DNA of 64,000 nucleotides from NCBI RefSeq assembly GCF_003724155.1, contig NZ_RJJQ01000018.1, positions 1 to 64,000 of the forward strand, given 5' to 3'. The notes under the pieces are model-generated. The model saw only the letters and a program-made list of their open reading frames with translations, had not been told where the DNA came from and did no database searches. The position numbers and the translations under genes were made by a program. Shown here piece by piece: positions 9,883 through 17,949 of the stretch. This DNA comes from Flexivirga caeni (GTDB taxonomy: Bacteria > Actinomycetota > Actinomycetes > Actinomycetales > Dermatophilaceae). Numbering within the stretch: position 1 is the first letter of the stretch; the number at the start of each line of letters is the position of its first letter.

Positions 9883-11175
9883 TCAGCTGAGCAGGTCGTC
9901 CAGGTCTCCGTTGAAGCAGTGCTCCACGACCGGGCGGACCGTCTCGAACGTGCACTCCTTGGCGTTGCCCGGGGTGCAGGCGTCACCGAGCACGTGGTTG
10001 GTGACCTTGTCGATGTCGTCCTTGTCGCCCTTGATGACCCCGCGCTCCGCGTAATACTTCGTCGGGCCTTCGCCCAGCCGGTTCTTGGAGTAGGAGTCCT
10101 TGGTGACGTCGGTGAACTTCTCGGTGATGCCGACATCGCGCAGCAGGCGGATGGCAGCTTCGAGTGCCGCGTCGGCGGCCTGCACGTCCGTCATACCGTA
10201 GGTGTCCACGCCCATCACGGCGGCCATCTCGGCGAACCGCTTGTACTGGGTCGGCATGTTGAACGCCCAGACACGAGGCAGCGCGATGGCGTTGTTGAGT
10301 CCGTGGTGAGTGTCGTAGAACGCGCTGACCGCGTGCGAGATCGAGTGGATGATGCCGAGGCCGCCGGAGTTGAACGCCTGTGCCGCGATGTACTGCGCGT
10401 ACATCATGCCTTCGCGGCCTGCCAGGTCCTGACCGTTCCACGTTGCCTGCCGCAGGTTCTGTGCGGTCAGCTGGACGGCGCGCAGCGCGTTGCCGAGTGA
10501 CGGCTCGAAGTTGAGCCGGGAGACGTAGGGCTCGCTCGCGTGGGCCAGCACGTCGAAACCGCACTGTGCGGTGTAGTCGACGGGCAGGTCGTAGTAGAGC
10601 ACCGGGTCGTCGATGGCGAGGGTTGTCACCGAAGCATCGTCGAAGGCGACGTACTTGTGCGGCTGGTCCGGGTCGGTCGTGGTGTCGGTGATGACGTATG
10701 CCCAGGACGTCTCCGAGCCGGTGCCGGCGGTCGTGGACACCGCGATGTGCGGCGGGTTCTTGGGGTTCTCGCTCTTGTTGAAACCCTCGAACTCGTTGAC
10801 GTTACGGCCGTCGTGCGCCACCGAGATGCGGGCGCCCTTGCACGCGTCGTGCGAGGAGCCCCCGCCGATCGAGACGAAGGAGTCGCACTTGTTGTCCTGG
10901 TAGAGCGCCACGGCATCCATGACGTTGTAGTCCTTGGGGTTGGACTCGACCTTGTCGTAGACGACGACCTCGAGCCCGTGGTATTTCATCGACTCGACGA
11001 TCTTGTGGACGACATCCGTCCCGCGCAGGCCCGAGGTCATCACGAGGGTCTTGTGGAAGCCGGCCTTGAGCGCCTCCGGTCCGATCATCTCGTGCGCACC
11101 GGGACCCATCAGGGCACGCGGGAACGGGTGAAACTCCTTGATGGGGAACGGCTTCAGCAGCTCGTCAACTTGCAT
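9883..11175 (-). CDS. mdo: NDMA-dependent methanol/alcohol dehydrogenase (Mno/Mdo)
   Basis: A 430-residue group III alcohol dehydrogenase of the nicotinoprotein type, which keeps NAD bound and passes electrons to N,N-dimethyl-4-nitrosoaniline in vitro and to mycofactocin in vivo. The cofactor segment is SIGGGSSHDACKG, with TTAGTGSETS following. Metal histidines appear in DVLAHASEPYVSR and in HSISHAVSAFYDTHHGLNNA. The N-terminus MQVDELLKPFPIKEFHPFPR is highly characteristic of the methanol:NDMA oxidoreductases of Rhodococcus, Amycolatopsis and mycobacteria. Start ATG 11175 has AGGAGG six bases upstream. It is divergent from mftA over a 279-bp gap, which ties enzyme and cofactor expression together. 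Substrate range (methanol, ethanol or diols) is not decided by sequence. Confidence 0.93.
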   Translation of the reverse strand: MQVDELLKPFPIKEFHPFPRALMGPGAHEMIGPEALKAGFHKTLVMTSGLRGTDVVHKIVESMKYHGLEVVVYDKVESNPKDYNVMDAVALYQDNKCDSFVSIGGGSSHDACKGARISVAHDGRNVNEFEGFNKSENPKNPPHIAVSTTAGTGSETSWAYVITDTTTDPDQPHKYVAFDDASVTTLAIDDPVLYYDLPVDYTAQCGFDVLAHASEPYVSRLNFEPSLGNALRAVQLTAQNLRQATWNGQDLAGREGMMYAQYIAAQAFNSGGLGIIHSISHAVSAFYDTHHGLNNAIALPRVWAFNMPTQYKRFAEMAAVMGVDTYGMTDVQAADAALEAAIRLLRDVGITEKFTDVTKDSYSKNRLGEGPTKYYAERGVIKGDKDDIDKVTNHVLGDACTPGNAKECTFETVRPVVEHCFNGDLDDLLS

Positions 11176-11454
11176 GGATCCTCCTGCATGAGGGATGGCG
11201 CGGGTCCGCGATCGGGATTGATGCCGACACCTTCGACGGTAGGAAACGGTGTGGTCCACGTCACCAGGCCTTTCGGGTCACGCCCGCTGGTCTTCCGGCC
11301 GGGAGGTGAACTGTCCGTTCGGCCAGGTTGCGGCCCACCGGGCAGGTAGTGTGAGTGACGCGCCGGGCTTCATACCGTGAGGGCGAGCGCCCGCACCGGC
11401 GTCCGTGGTCCCGGCATGACCGGGCACGTCATACATCTGCCGAAGGAGCTGTGG
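11176..11454. promoter_or_regulatory. Divergent dehydrogenase/mftA control region
   Basis: This 279-bp gap separates the minus-strand NDMA-dependent dehydrogenase from mftA and must contain both promoters. Ribosome-binding sites are clear at both ends: AGGAGG for the dehydrogenase and GAAGGAG (11442-11448) six bases before mftA. I see no strong palindrome or consensus sigma-70 box. The response regulator encoded at 5417-6070 is the natural candidate to act here. Confidence 0.6.
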
Positions 11455-11571
11455 ATGACCAGCGAAGAACTCGAGCGCGAGACACCGGACCAGACCGAAG
11501 CAGCCCAGGAGGTGCTCGCCGACGACCTCGTCGAGGACGTGTCCATCGACGGAATGTGCGGCGTCTACTGA
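11455..11571 (+). CDS. mftA: Mycofactocin precursor peptide MftA
   Basis: A 38-residue ribosomally made precursor. Its C-terminus IDGMCGVY carries the invariant Val-Tyr pair that MftC decarboxylates and crosslinks and MftE then releases. The acidic leader (MTSEELERET onward) is what MftB binds. The start is set by GAAGGAG at 11442-11448; an in-frame reading starting 78 bp upstream would place this ribosome-binding site inside the gene and is rejected. The stop codon TGA shares its A with the mftB start (TGATG), so translation is coupled. Confidence 0.96.
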   Translation: MTSEELERETPDQTEAAQEVLADDLVEDVSIDGMCGVY

Positions 11572-11837
11572 TGCTGGACGAGGCATGGGTGCTGAACGGC
11601 TCGGTGGCTTTACGCCCCGAGCCGTTCGGCGCTCTCGCCTACGACTTCACCACCCGCCGCCTGTCCTTCCTGAAAGACCCGGCGCTGGTCGAGGTGGTGC
11701 GCGCGCTCGGCGAACACGCCACTGTCACCGAGACTTTCGACGCCGTGGGCATTGCGCCGGCGGACCGGCCGCGCTTCGGCGCTGCACTGGAGCGGCTGGC
11801 CGGCCAGCAGATGATCGTTCGCAGGGACGCGGCGTAG
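11571..11837 (+). CDS. mftB: Mycofactocin peptide chaperone MftB
   Basis: An 88-residue RiPP recognition element protein of the PqqD-like fold. MftB binds the MftA leader and presents it to the radical SAM enzyme MftC. The sequence runs from LNGSVALRPEPFGALAYDF through a winged-helix-like segment (DPALVEVVRALGEHATVTET) to ERLAGQQMIVRR, the usual MftB pattern and length. It begins in the mftA stop codon and is followed 43 bp later by mftC. An upstream in-frame extension exists but would overlap all of mftA, so it was not used. Confidence 0.94.
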   Translation: MLDEAWVLNGSVALRPEPFGALAYDFTTRRLSFLKDPALVEVVRALGEHATVTETFDAVGIAPADRPRFGAALERLAGQQMIVRRDAA

Positions 11838-11880
11838 GCCGCGCGCTGCGCCTGTCCCCGAATCAACGTCAAGGAGCAGC

Positions 11881-13092
11881 ATGACCGCCGTCGCCTCCCG
11901 TCCGGCCGCCACCCGCCTGGTGGACCACTTCGAATACGGCTTGGACGCGCCGATCTGCCTGACCTGGGAGTTGACCTACGCGTGCAACCTGGCGTGCGTG
12001 CACTGCCTGAGCTCCTCCGGCCGCCGCGACCCCCGCGAGCTGACGACCGACGAGTGCAAGGCGCTCATCGATGAGTTCGAGCGGATGCAGATCTTCTACG
12101 TCAACATCGGCGGTGGCGAGCCGACGGTACGCCCGGACTTCTGGGAGCTGCTGGACTACGCGGTAGCGCATCACGTCGGAGTCAAGTTCTCCACCAACGG
12201 TTTTCGCATCACTTCCGAGCGGGCTCGGCAACTGGCCGCCACCGACTACGTCGACGTGCAGGTGTCGCTGGACGGTGCGACCGCGGAGGTCAACGACCCG
12301 ATCCGCGGAGCCGGCACGTATGACGCCGCGCTGCGCGCGATGGACAACCTGCGCGACGCGGGGATGAAGGACTTCAAGCTGTCCGTCGTCTGCACCCGCG
12401 ACAACATCCCGCAGCTCGATGAGTTCAAGAAGATCGCCGACGACCACGGCGCCCAGTTGCGGCTCACCCGGCTGCGGCCGGCCGGGCGTGGTGCCGACGT
12501 GTGGGAGGACCTGCACCCGCTGCCGCACCAGCAGCGCGAGCTCTACGACTGGCTGGTCGCCCACGGCGAGGGTGTGCTCACCGGCGACTCGTTCTTCCAT
12601 CTGGCGGCCTTCGGCGACGCATTGCCCGGCCTCAACCTGTGTGGTGCCGGTCGCGTGGTGTGCCTGGTGGACCCGGTCGGCGACGTCTACGCGTGCCCGT
12701 TCGCCATACACGACAACTTCCTGGCCGGGAACATCCGCGACGAGGGTTTCAAGCAGGTATGGCAGGAGTCCGCGCTCTTCCGTTCGCTGCGCGAGCCGCA
12801 GACCGGCGGGGCGTGCACGTCCTGCTCGGCATACGACTCCTGCCGCGGCGGCTGTATGGCGGCGAAGTTCTTCACCGGTATGCCGCTGGACGGACCCGAC
12901 CCGGAGTGCGTCAAGGGCAACGCCGAGTTCGTCTCTGCCGGAGACCGGCCGGCTCCCTCCCAGGACCATTCGCACCGCGGCACGGTGCGCAACGCGCCGG
13001 TGCCGGTCAGCATCGGCCGGCGCCGCCCGCCGACCACGATGTGCGACGAATCTCCCGTGAACGCAGCGGATCTCACACCCACCGGATCGTGA
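11881..13092 (+). CDS. mftC: Mycofactocin radical SAM maturase MftC
   Basis: A 403-residue radical SAM/SPASM enzyme. The SAM cluster ligands are Cys35, Cys39 and Cys42 in CNLACVHC. The SPASM region has cysteines in CGAGRVVCLVDP and the terminal CTSCSAYDSCRGGC, which would ligate auxiliary clusters. MftC oxidatively decarboxylates the C-terminal Tyr of MftA and then forms a carbon-carbon bond to Val, in two SAM-dependent turnovers. AAGGAG lies just ahead of the ATG. The last 40 or so residues after the SPASM cysteines are less conserved in character. The stop overlaps the GTG of mftE. Confidence 0.96.
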   Translation: MTAVASRPAATRLVDHFEYGLDAPICLTWELTYACNLACVHCLSSSGRRDPRELTTDECKALIDEFERMQIFYVNIGGGEPTVRPDFWELLDYAVAHHVGVKFSTNGFRITSERARQLAATDYVDVQVSLDGATAEVNDPIRGAGTYDAALRAMDNLRDAGMKDFKLSVVCTRDNIPQLDEFKKIADDHGAQLRLTRLRPAGRGADVWEDLHPLPHQQRELYDWLVAHGEGVLTGDSFFHLAAFGDALPGLNLCGAGRVVCLVDPVGDVYACPFAIHDNFLAGNIRDEGFKQVWQESALFRSLREPQTGGACTSCSAYDSCRGGCMAAKFFTGMPLDGPDPECVKGNAEFVSAGDRPAPSQDHSHRGTVRNAPVPVSIGRRRPPTTMCDESPVNAADLTPTGS

Positions 13093-13829
13093 ACCACGCG
13101 CCCCGGCTGGGCGCCGTCACGAGTGCCGCGGCCACGGGGACGCAGGTGCTGCTGGTGCCGCTCGGCAGCGTGGAACAGCACGGCCCACACCTGCCGTTGT
13201 CGACCGACTCGCTGATCGCGACCGCGGTGTGCGACCGGGTTGCCGCTGCACTGCGTGCGGCAGGAGTCGACGCGACGGCCGCGCCGTGCCTGGACTTCGG
13301 GGCAAGTGGCGAGCACGAGGGCTTCGACGGCACCGTCTCGATCGGCTGCGACGCCCTGCGCCTCGTGCTGGTGGAGCTGGTGCGCTCGGCCCGGCGCTGG
13401 GCGGACCGCATCGTGCTGGTCTCCGGCCACGGTGGCAATATCGGTGCGATGATCGAGGCCGTGCACCTCTTGATGCGTGAGCGCCCGGCCATCGCGTGGA
13501 CCACGTGCGCCGAGCCCGGTTTCGACGCGCACGCCGGGCATGCCGAAACCTCGATGCTGCTGGCCATCGCGCCCGAGTGCGTGCGGCTGGACCGCGCCGA
13601 GGCCGGCAACACCACTCCGGCGTCGCAGTTGTGGCCGCAACTGCGGCAGGGCGGGGTGGCAGCGGTGGCCCCGAACGGCGTGCTGGGCGACCCGCGTTCG
13701 GCCACCGCGCCGGACGGCGAGCGCATGCTGTCGGCACTGGCCGACCGGATCGCCACCCAGGTTCTCGCCATGACCGACGGAGGCGTCGACGATCGAGGAG
13801 CGCTCGTGCGTCCGCAGGAGCCGCGATGA
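13089..13829 (+). CDS. mftE: Mycofactocin peptidase MftE (creatininase family)
   Basis: A 246-residue metal-dependent creatininase-fold hydrolase. It cleaves the crosslinked Val-Tyr dipeptide product from the modified MftA. Metal-site residues are in the GSVEQHGPHLPLSTDS segment near the N-terminus, with a SGHGGN motif later and an acidic AGHAETS stretch. GTG at 13089 overlaps the mftC stop (GTGA), giving VNHAPRLG at the N-terminus and a length normal for the family. An extended reading into mftC would be out of family. It overlaps the next gene by ATGA. Confidence 0.93.
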   Translation: MNHAPRLGAVTSAAATGTQVLLVPLGSVEQHGPHLPLSTDSLIATAVCDRVAAALRAAGVDATAAPCLDFGASGEHEGFDGTVSIGCDALRLVLVELVRSARRWADRIVLVSGHGGNIGAMIEAVHLLMRERPAIAWTTCAEPGFDAHAGHAETSMLLAIAPECVRLDRAEAGNTTPASQLWPQLRQGGVAAVAPNGVLGDPRSATAPDGERMLSALADRIATQVLAMTDGGVDDRGALVRPQEPR

Positions 13830-14602
13830 TCGGCCGCGTGGTGGTGCTGGGCGGCGGCGGCCGGGGCATCGGCGCGACCACCGCGCGACTGCTCGCGGCG
13901 CGCGGTGACACGGCGGTCGTGCTGGATGCCTTCGATGTTCGCGACTCCTTCTACCCACTCGCGGACGGCGCGGATCGCGCTGCGGTGCAAGAGATTTCGG
14001 GCGTGGAGACGGTGTCCGTGGATCTGCGCGACGCGGCCGCGACGCGGACGGCGGTGACCGACGCCGTGCAGCGGCACGGCCGTATCGACGCCGTGGTCGC
14101 CTTTGCCGGAGCGGTCAGCGGCGGCCACCCGTTGTGGGAGACGACCGAGGAGACGCTGCAGCAGGCGCTGGCGTTCAACACGCTGACGACGTGGCACCTG
14201 GCCCGGGCCGCGCTGCCGCACCTGCTGACCCGTCCGGCGACGGCGTCTCCGGCATTCGTCGCACTGACCAGCGTGGCGGGCGAGAAGGGCCTGTTCGGGC
14301 TGGCGCCATACGTCGTCGCGAAGCACGCGACGGTCGGTGTGGTGCACGCGCTTGCCGCCGATCTGGCCGGCACGCCGGTCACGGCCTGCGGCATCGCGCC
14401 CGGCTCGACCGACACCACCATGCTGCGGCAGACCGCCGCGGCATACGGGCTCAGCGACGTGACCGAGCTGGCGCAGTACCAGCACGGGCGAAGGCCGCTG
14501 CAACCCGAGGACGTCGCCCGCGTCGTGCTGTTCGCGCTGGATGCCGGGCGGGTGGTGCACGGCGCGATCCTGCCGGCCGACGCGGGCTTCGGCCGTGTCT
14601 GA
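13826..14602 (+). CDS. Mycofactocin-associated SDR oxidoreductase
   Basis: A 258-residue short-chain dehydrogenase. The glycine-rich VLGGGGRGIGATTARLL dinucleotide motif starts at residue 6; the catalytic tetrad region shows SVAGEKG followed by YVVAK (Tyr and Lys). It begins in the ATGA overlap with mftE and overlaps mftF by eight bases, so it is embedded in the biosynthetic operon. Mycofactocin-dependent SDRs are a known group with non-exchangeable nicotinamide, but most are encoded outside the core genes. Here it could be either a client enzyme or part of maturation. Its substrate is unknown. Confidence 0.88.
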   Translation: MIGRVVVLGGGGRGIGATTARLLAARGDTAVVLDAFDVRDSFYPLADGADRAAVQEISGVETVSVDLRDAAATRTAVTDAVQRHGRIDAVVAFAGAVSGGHPLWETTEETLQQALAFNTLTTWHLARAALPHLLTRPATASPAFVALTSVAGEKGLFGLAPYVVAKHATVGVVHALAADLAGTPVTACGIAPGSTDTTMLRQTAAAYGLSDVTELAQYQHGRRPLQPEDVARVVLFALDAGRVVHGAILPADAGFGRV

Positions 14603-16040
14603 ATCGGACGTTCTGCCAACTGGTTTCGAGGTCGCGCTCAGCGCCTCGACGCATCGATGCACCGACGGCCGGACGCTGTATGGCGAGGCCGGCACCATCG
14701 TGCGGCTGCGTTCCGCCGCGGTGGCGCGCCTCGACGCGCACGGGGCGGTGCGGGTGACGGACCGGACCTCGCGCGTGCTGGCCCGGACCCTGCTCGATCG
14801 CGGTCTGGCGGCGCCGGTATGGCGTGACGCCGCCCTCGGCGGCACCGGTGACATCACGCTGGTGGTGCCGGTTCGCGACCGGCCGGACGGGGTCGACAGA
14901 TTGCTCGCCGGCTGCGCCGGGGTGCCCGCGATCGTGGTCGACGACGGCTCCCGCGACCCGGCCGCGTTGCGCGTCGTCTGCGAGCGGTACGGCGCGCGAC
15001 TGCTGCGGCACGAACACTCCCGCGGGCCGGCGGCAGCGCGCAACACCGGTCTCGCGCACGCGGCGACGGAGCTGGTGGCGTTCGCCGACTCGGACGTGGT
15101 GCTCGGCGCCGACACGCTCGAGCTACTGCGCCGGCATTTCGTGGATCCGCAGGTGGGGCTGGTCGCGCCGCGGATCCTCGGCCTGGAGCCGGACGGTGGC
15201 GTGCTGCACCGCTACGAGGCAGCGAGTTCTTCTCTCGACCTGGGTGCCGAGCCGGCGCTGGTGCGGCCGCACGCTCGGGTCTCATATGTGCCCAGCGCGA
15301 TGCTGCTTGCGCGAAAATCCGCTCTGGGTAACGGTTTCGACGAGTCGATGCAGGTCGCGGAGGACGTTGACCTGGTCTGGCGGGTCAGTGCGCAGTGGGC
15401 GGTGCGCTACGAGCCGGAGGCACGCGTGCGGCACGAGCACCGGGTGCACTTCGATGAGTGGTTCGCCCGCCGGATGCTCTACGGCACCGGTGCTGCTCCG
15501 CTGGCGACCCGGCACGGCTCGGCCGTCGCCCCGGCCGTGCTGACCCCGTGGACGGCGGCTGTGACGGCTGGGCTGCTCGCCCAGCGGCGGTGGAGCCCGG
15601 TGCTGGTCGCGGGGGCGTCCGCGGTGTTGTGGTGCCGGTTGCGGCACCGGTTCGCCGACTCCGACGATCCGGCCGGATCCGCCACCGCGCTGACGAAGGT
15701 CGCGCTGCGCGCGGCCCTGGAGCAGACCGCGTCCATCGCGACTCGCCACTACGTGCCGGTGTTTCTCGCGCTCGCACCGTTCTCCAGGCGCGCCCGGCGT
15801 GCCTATCTCGTGTCGGCCGTCGCAGCGGGACTCGTGGACCACCGGCGCAAGCAGCCGAAGCTGGATCCGGTGCGGTTCATCGGGTTACGCGCCCTCGACG
15901 ATCTCGCCTACGGTCTCGGTCTCTGGCAGGGTGTGCTCGCCGAACGCTCGCCGCGCGCCCTGCTCCCGCTCGTCAAGGGTGTGCGCCTGGACGTGACGCG
16001 AAGGGGCAGGTCGAGCAATCGGCCTTGCCGAGCGGGGTAG
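14595..16040 (+). CDS. mftF: Mycofactocin glycosyltransferase MftF
   Basis: A 481-residue GT2 glycosyltransferase with C-terminal hydrophobic segments. The GT-A core shows ITLVVPVRDR, VVDDGSRD and FADSDVVLG, then the acceptor-side AEDVDLVWR. MftF adds the beta-1,4-linked oligoglucose chain to (pre)mycofactocin. GTG at 14595 overlaps the SDR stop by eight bases and is the only start that avoids running back into it. The final residues (NRPCRAG) and the TAG stop lie within a GAGCGGGGTA repeat copy at 16028-16039, so the native C-terminus may have been replaced by repeat sequence. Confidence 0.92.
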   Translation: MSESDVLPTGFEVALSASTHRCTDGRTLYGEAGTIVRLRSAAVARLDAHGAVRVTDRTSRVLARTLLDRGLAAPVWRDAALGGTGDITLVVPVRDRPDGVDRLLAGCAGVPAIVVDDGSRDPAALRVVCERYGARLLRHEHSRGPAAARNTGLAHAATELVAFADSDVVLGADTLELLRRHFVDPQVGLVAPRILGLEPDGGVLHRYEAASSSLDLGAEPALVRPHARVSYVPSAMLLARKSALGNGFDESMQVAEDVDLVWRVSAQWAVRYEPEARVRHEHRVHFDEWFARRMLYGTGAAPLATRHGSAVAPAVLTPWTAAVTAGLLAQRRWSPVLVAGASAVLWCRLRHRFADSDDPAGSATALTKVALRAALEQTASIATRHYVPVFLALAPFSRRARRAYLVSAVAAGLVDHRRKQPKLDPVRFIGLRALDDLAYGLGLWQGVLAERSPRALLPLVKGVRLDVTRRGRSSNRPCRAG

Positions 16041-16120
16041 ATCCTCACCGAGCGGGGTAGATCCGCGGGCGTTCACGGCCCGGATTTGTACCCCGCTCGG
16101 TGGGTTAGTACCCCGCTCGG
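16028..16120. repeat. GAGCGGGGTA repeat, two direct and two inverted copies
   Basis: CCGAGCGGGGTA occurs at 16028-16039 and 16048-16059, and its complement at 16089-16100 and 16109-16120. The pairs can fold into a long stem just past mftF and may terminate it. The same layout is seen at 463-612. The first copy supplies the mftF stop codon. Confidence 0.75.
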
Positions 16121-16213
16121 CGGTGGAAGGCTGGTTTGGGTGGTCGATGCGACCCACGGCTAGCCTCGCTGAGATGGGCTTGCCATCGACGCATCGGGGT
16201 AATAATTTTGTGC

Positions 16214-16227
16214 CCTTAGAAATAAGG
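16214..16227. promoter_or_regulatory. Inverted repeat upstream of the alpha-glucosidase
   Basis: CCTTA-GAAA-TAAGG is a 5-bp-arm inverted repeat 24 bp before the glucosidase start, in an unusually A+T-rich stretch (AATAATTTTG precedes it). It could be an operator for the nearby ROK repressor, but it does not match the palindrome at 19248-19263, so the link is weak. Confidence 0.35.
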
Positions 16228-16250
16228 TTGCTACCACGAAGGGTCCGTCC

Positions 16251-17924
16251 GTGACAGAAGTCGTCGCCGAAGTCGTTTCCACCGATGCAGCAGACTGGTG
16301 GCGACAGGCGGTCGTCTACCAGATCTATCCGCGCAGCTTCGCCGACGCCAACGGCGACGGCCTGGGTGACGTCCAAGGCATCATCAGCCGCGCGGACTAC
16401 CTGGCCGCGCTCGGCGTCGATGCCGTGTGGCTCAGCCCGTTCTACCCGTCGGCGCTGGCCGACGGCGGTTACGACGTCGACGACTACCGCGATGTCGACC
16501 CCCGGCTCGGCAGCCTGGACGACTTCGACGCCATGGTCGAGGCGTTGCACGCGCGAGGCATCAAGGTCGTGGTCGACATCGTGCCCAACCACACCTCGAA
16601 CCGCCACGAGTGGTTCCAGGAGGCGCTGGCAGCCGGCCGCGGGTCAGCGGCGCGCGACCGCTACATCTTCCGCGAGGGCACCGGCCCGGATGGCAGCGAG
16701 CCGCCGGCCGACTGGACCTCGATGTTCGGCGGGTCGGCGTGGGAGCGCGTTGCCGACGGCCAGTGGTACCTGCACCTGTTCGCCCCGGAACAGCCCGACC
16801 TGAACTGGGCCAACCGTGAGGTGCGCGACGACTTCCTGAAGACCTTGCGCTTCTGGTCCGACCGGGGCGTCGACGGCTTCCGCGTGGACGTGGCGCACGC
16901 GCTCACCAAGGACCTCAGCGACCCGTTGCCCAGCACCGCGGACCTCCTTGCGCTGCCTCGCGGCACGGGAAACCACCCGATCTGGGACCGGGACGAGGTG
17001 CACGAGATCTATGCCGAATGGCGGGAGGTCTTCAACTCCTACGACCCGCCGCGCACCGCCGTCGCCGAGGCATGGGTCGAGACGCACCGGGTGCCGCTCT
17101 ACGCCAGTCCCACCAGTCTCGGCCAGGCCTTCAACTTCGACCTGGTGCAGGCTGACTTCGACGCGGCGCAGTTCCGCCGGATCATCGACGCCAACCTCGA
17201 ACTCGCTGCAAAGAGTGGGTCGTCCAGCACCTGGGTGCTGTCCAACCACGACGTCGTCCGCCACGCGACCCGTTACGGCCTGCCGCCGGCCGAGCACGGC
17301 CCGGACAGCCGGCCGATCACGGAGCCCGGGCGGGCCTGGCTGCTGACCGGGGGTGTCGAGCCGGTGCTCGATCGCGACCGCGGTGAGCGCCGAGCGCGGG
17401 CGGCTTCCATGCTGCTGCTCGCATTGCCCGGCTCGGCATACCTCTACCAGGGCGAAGAACTCGGCCTGCAGGAGGTTGCCGACATACCGGCGGCGGACCG
17501 GCAGGATCCGACCTTCTTCCGCAGCCCCGGCGTGAGCGTCGGCCGGGACGGCTGCCGGGTGCCGCTGCCCTGGACCGAGGCGGGGGAGTCACACGGCTTC
17601 GGTGCCGCGGCACCCCATCTGCCGCAGCCGGCCTGGTTCGCGCAGTGGTCGGTCGAGGCGGAGGAAGGCGATCCGGCATCGACACTGCACCTCTACCGCC
17701 GGGCACTGGAGTTGCGGCACCGGCTGCAGTCCGGGGAGCACCTGGACTGGCTGGAGACTGGCCGCGACGACGTGCTGGCCTTCCGGCGACCCGACGGGTG
17801 GGTGAACGTGACCAATTTCGGCAGCACGCCGACCGAGCTCCCGGATGGCGAAATCCTGCTGGCCAGTGAGGACTTCGAGGGCCGGACGCTGCCTGGGGAG
17901 ACCACGGCCTGGCTGAGGTCCTGA
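16251..17924 (+). CDS. GH13 alpha-glucosidase
   Basis: A 557-residue glycoside hydrolase family 13 enzyme of the oligo-1,6-/alpha-glucosidase type. Conserved region I is VDIVPNHTS; region II is GFRVDVAHAL with the nucleophile Asp; the acid Glu is in AEAWVE; and region IV is VLSNHDVVRH. No signal peptide is present, so it works in the cytoplasm on imported maltose, isomaltose, trehalose or sucrose-like sugars. GTG at 16251 follows GAAGGG. It sits before a convergent ROK regulator and the sugar ABC importer, and together these form an alpha-glucoside utilisation unit. The exact linkage preference cannot be read with confidence. Confidence 0.9.
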   Translation: MTEVVAEVVSTDAADWWRQAVVYQIYPRSFADANGDGLGDVQGIISRADYLAALGVDAVWLSPFYPSALADGGYDVDDYRDVDPRLGSLDDFDAMVEALHARGIKVVVDIVPNHTSNRHEWFQEALAAGRGSAARDRYIFREGTGPDGSEPPADWTSMFGGSAWERVADGQWYLHLFAPEQPDLNWANREVRDDFLKTLRFWSDRGVDGFRVDVAHALTKDLSDPLPSTADLLALPRGTGNHPIWDRDEVHEIYAEWREVFNSYDPPRTAVAEAWVETHRVPLYASPTSLGQAFNFDLVQADFDAAQFRRIIDANLELAAKSGSSSTWVLSNHDVVRHATRYGLPPAEHGPDSRPITEPGRAWLLTGGVEPVLDRDRGERRARAASMLLLALPGSAYLYQGEELGLQEVADIPAADRQDPTFFRSPGVSVGRDGCRVPLPWTEAGESHGFGAAAPHLPQPAWFAQWSVEAEEGDPASTLHLYRRALELRHRLQSGEHLDWLETGRDDVLAFRRPDGWVNVTNFGSTPTELPDGEILLASEDFEGRTLPGETTAWLRS

Positions 17925-17949
17925 CGGCCGCACCCTGCACCGCGACGGT

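Noticed and set aside
11377-11454. Longer N-terminus for mftA
   Set aside because: The clear GAAGGAG ribosome-binding site at 11442-11448 would lie inside the gene, and the leader would exceed the family norm.
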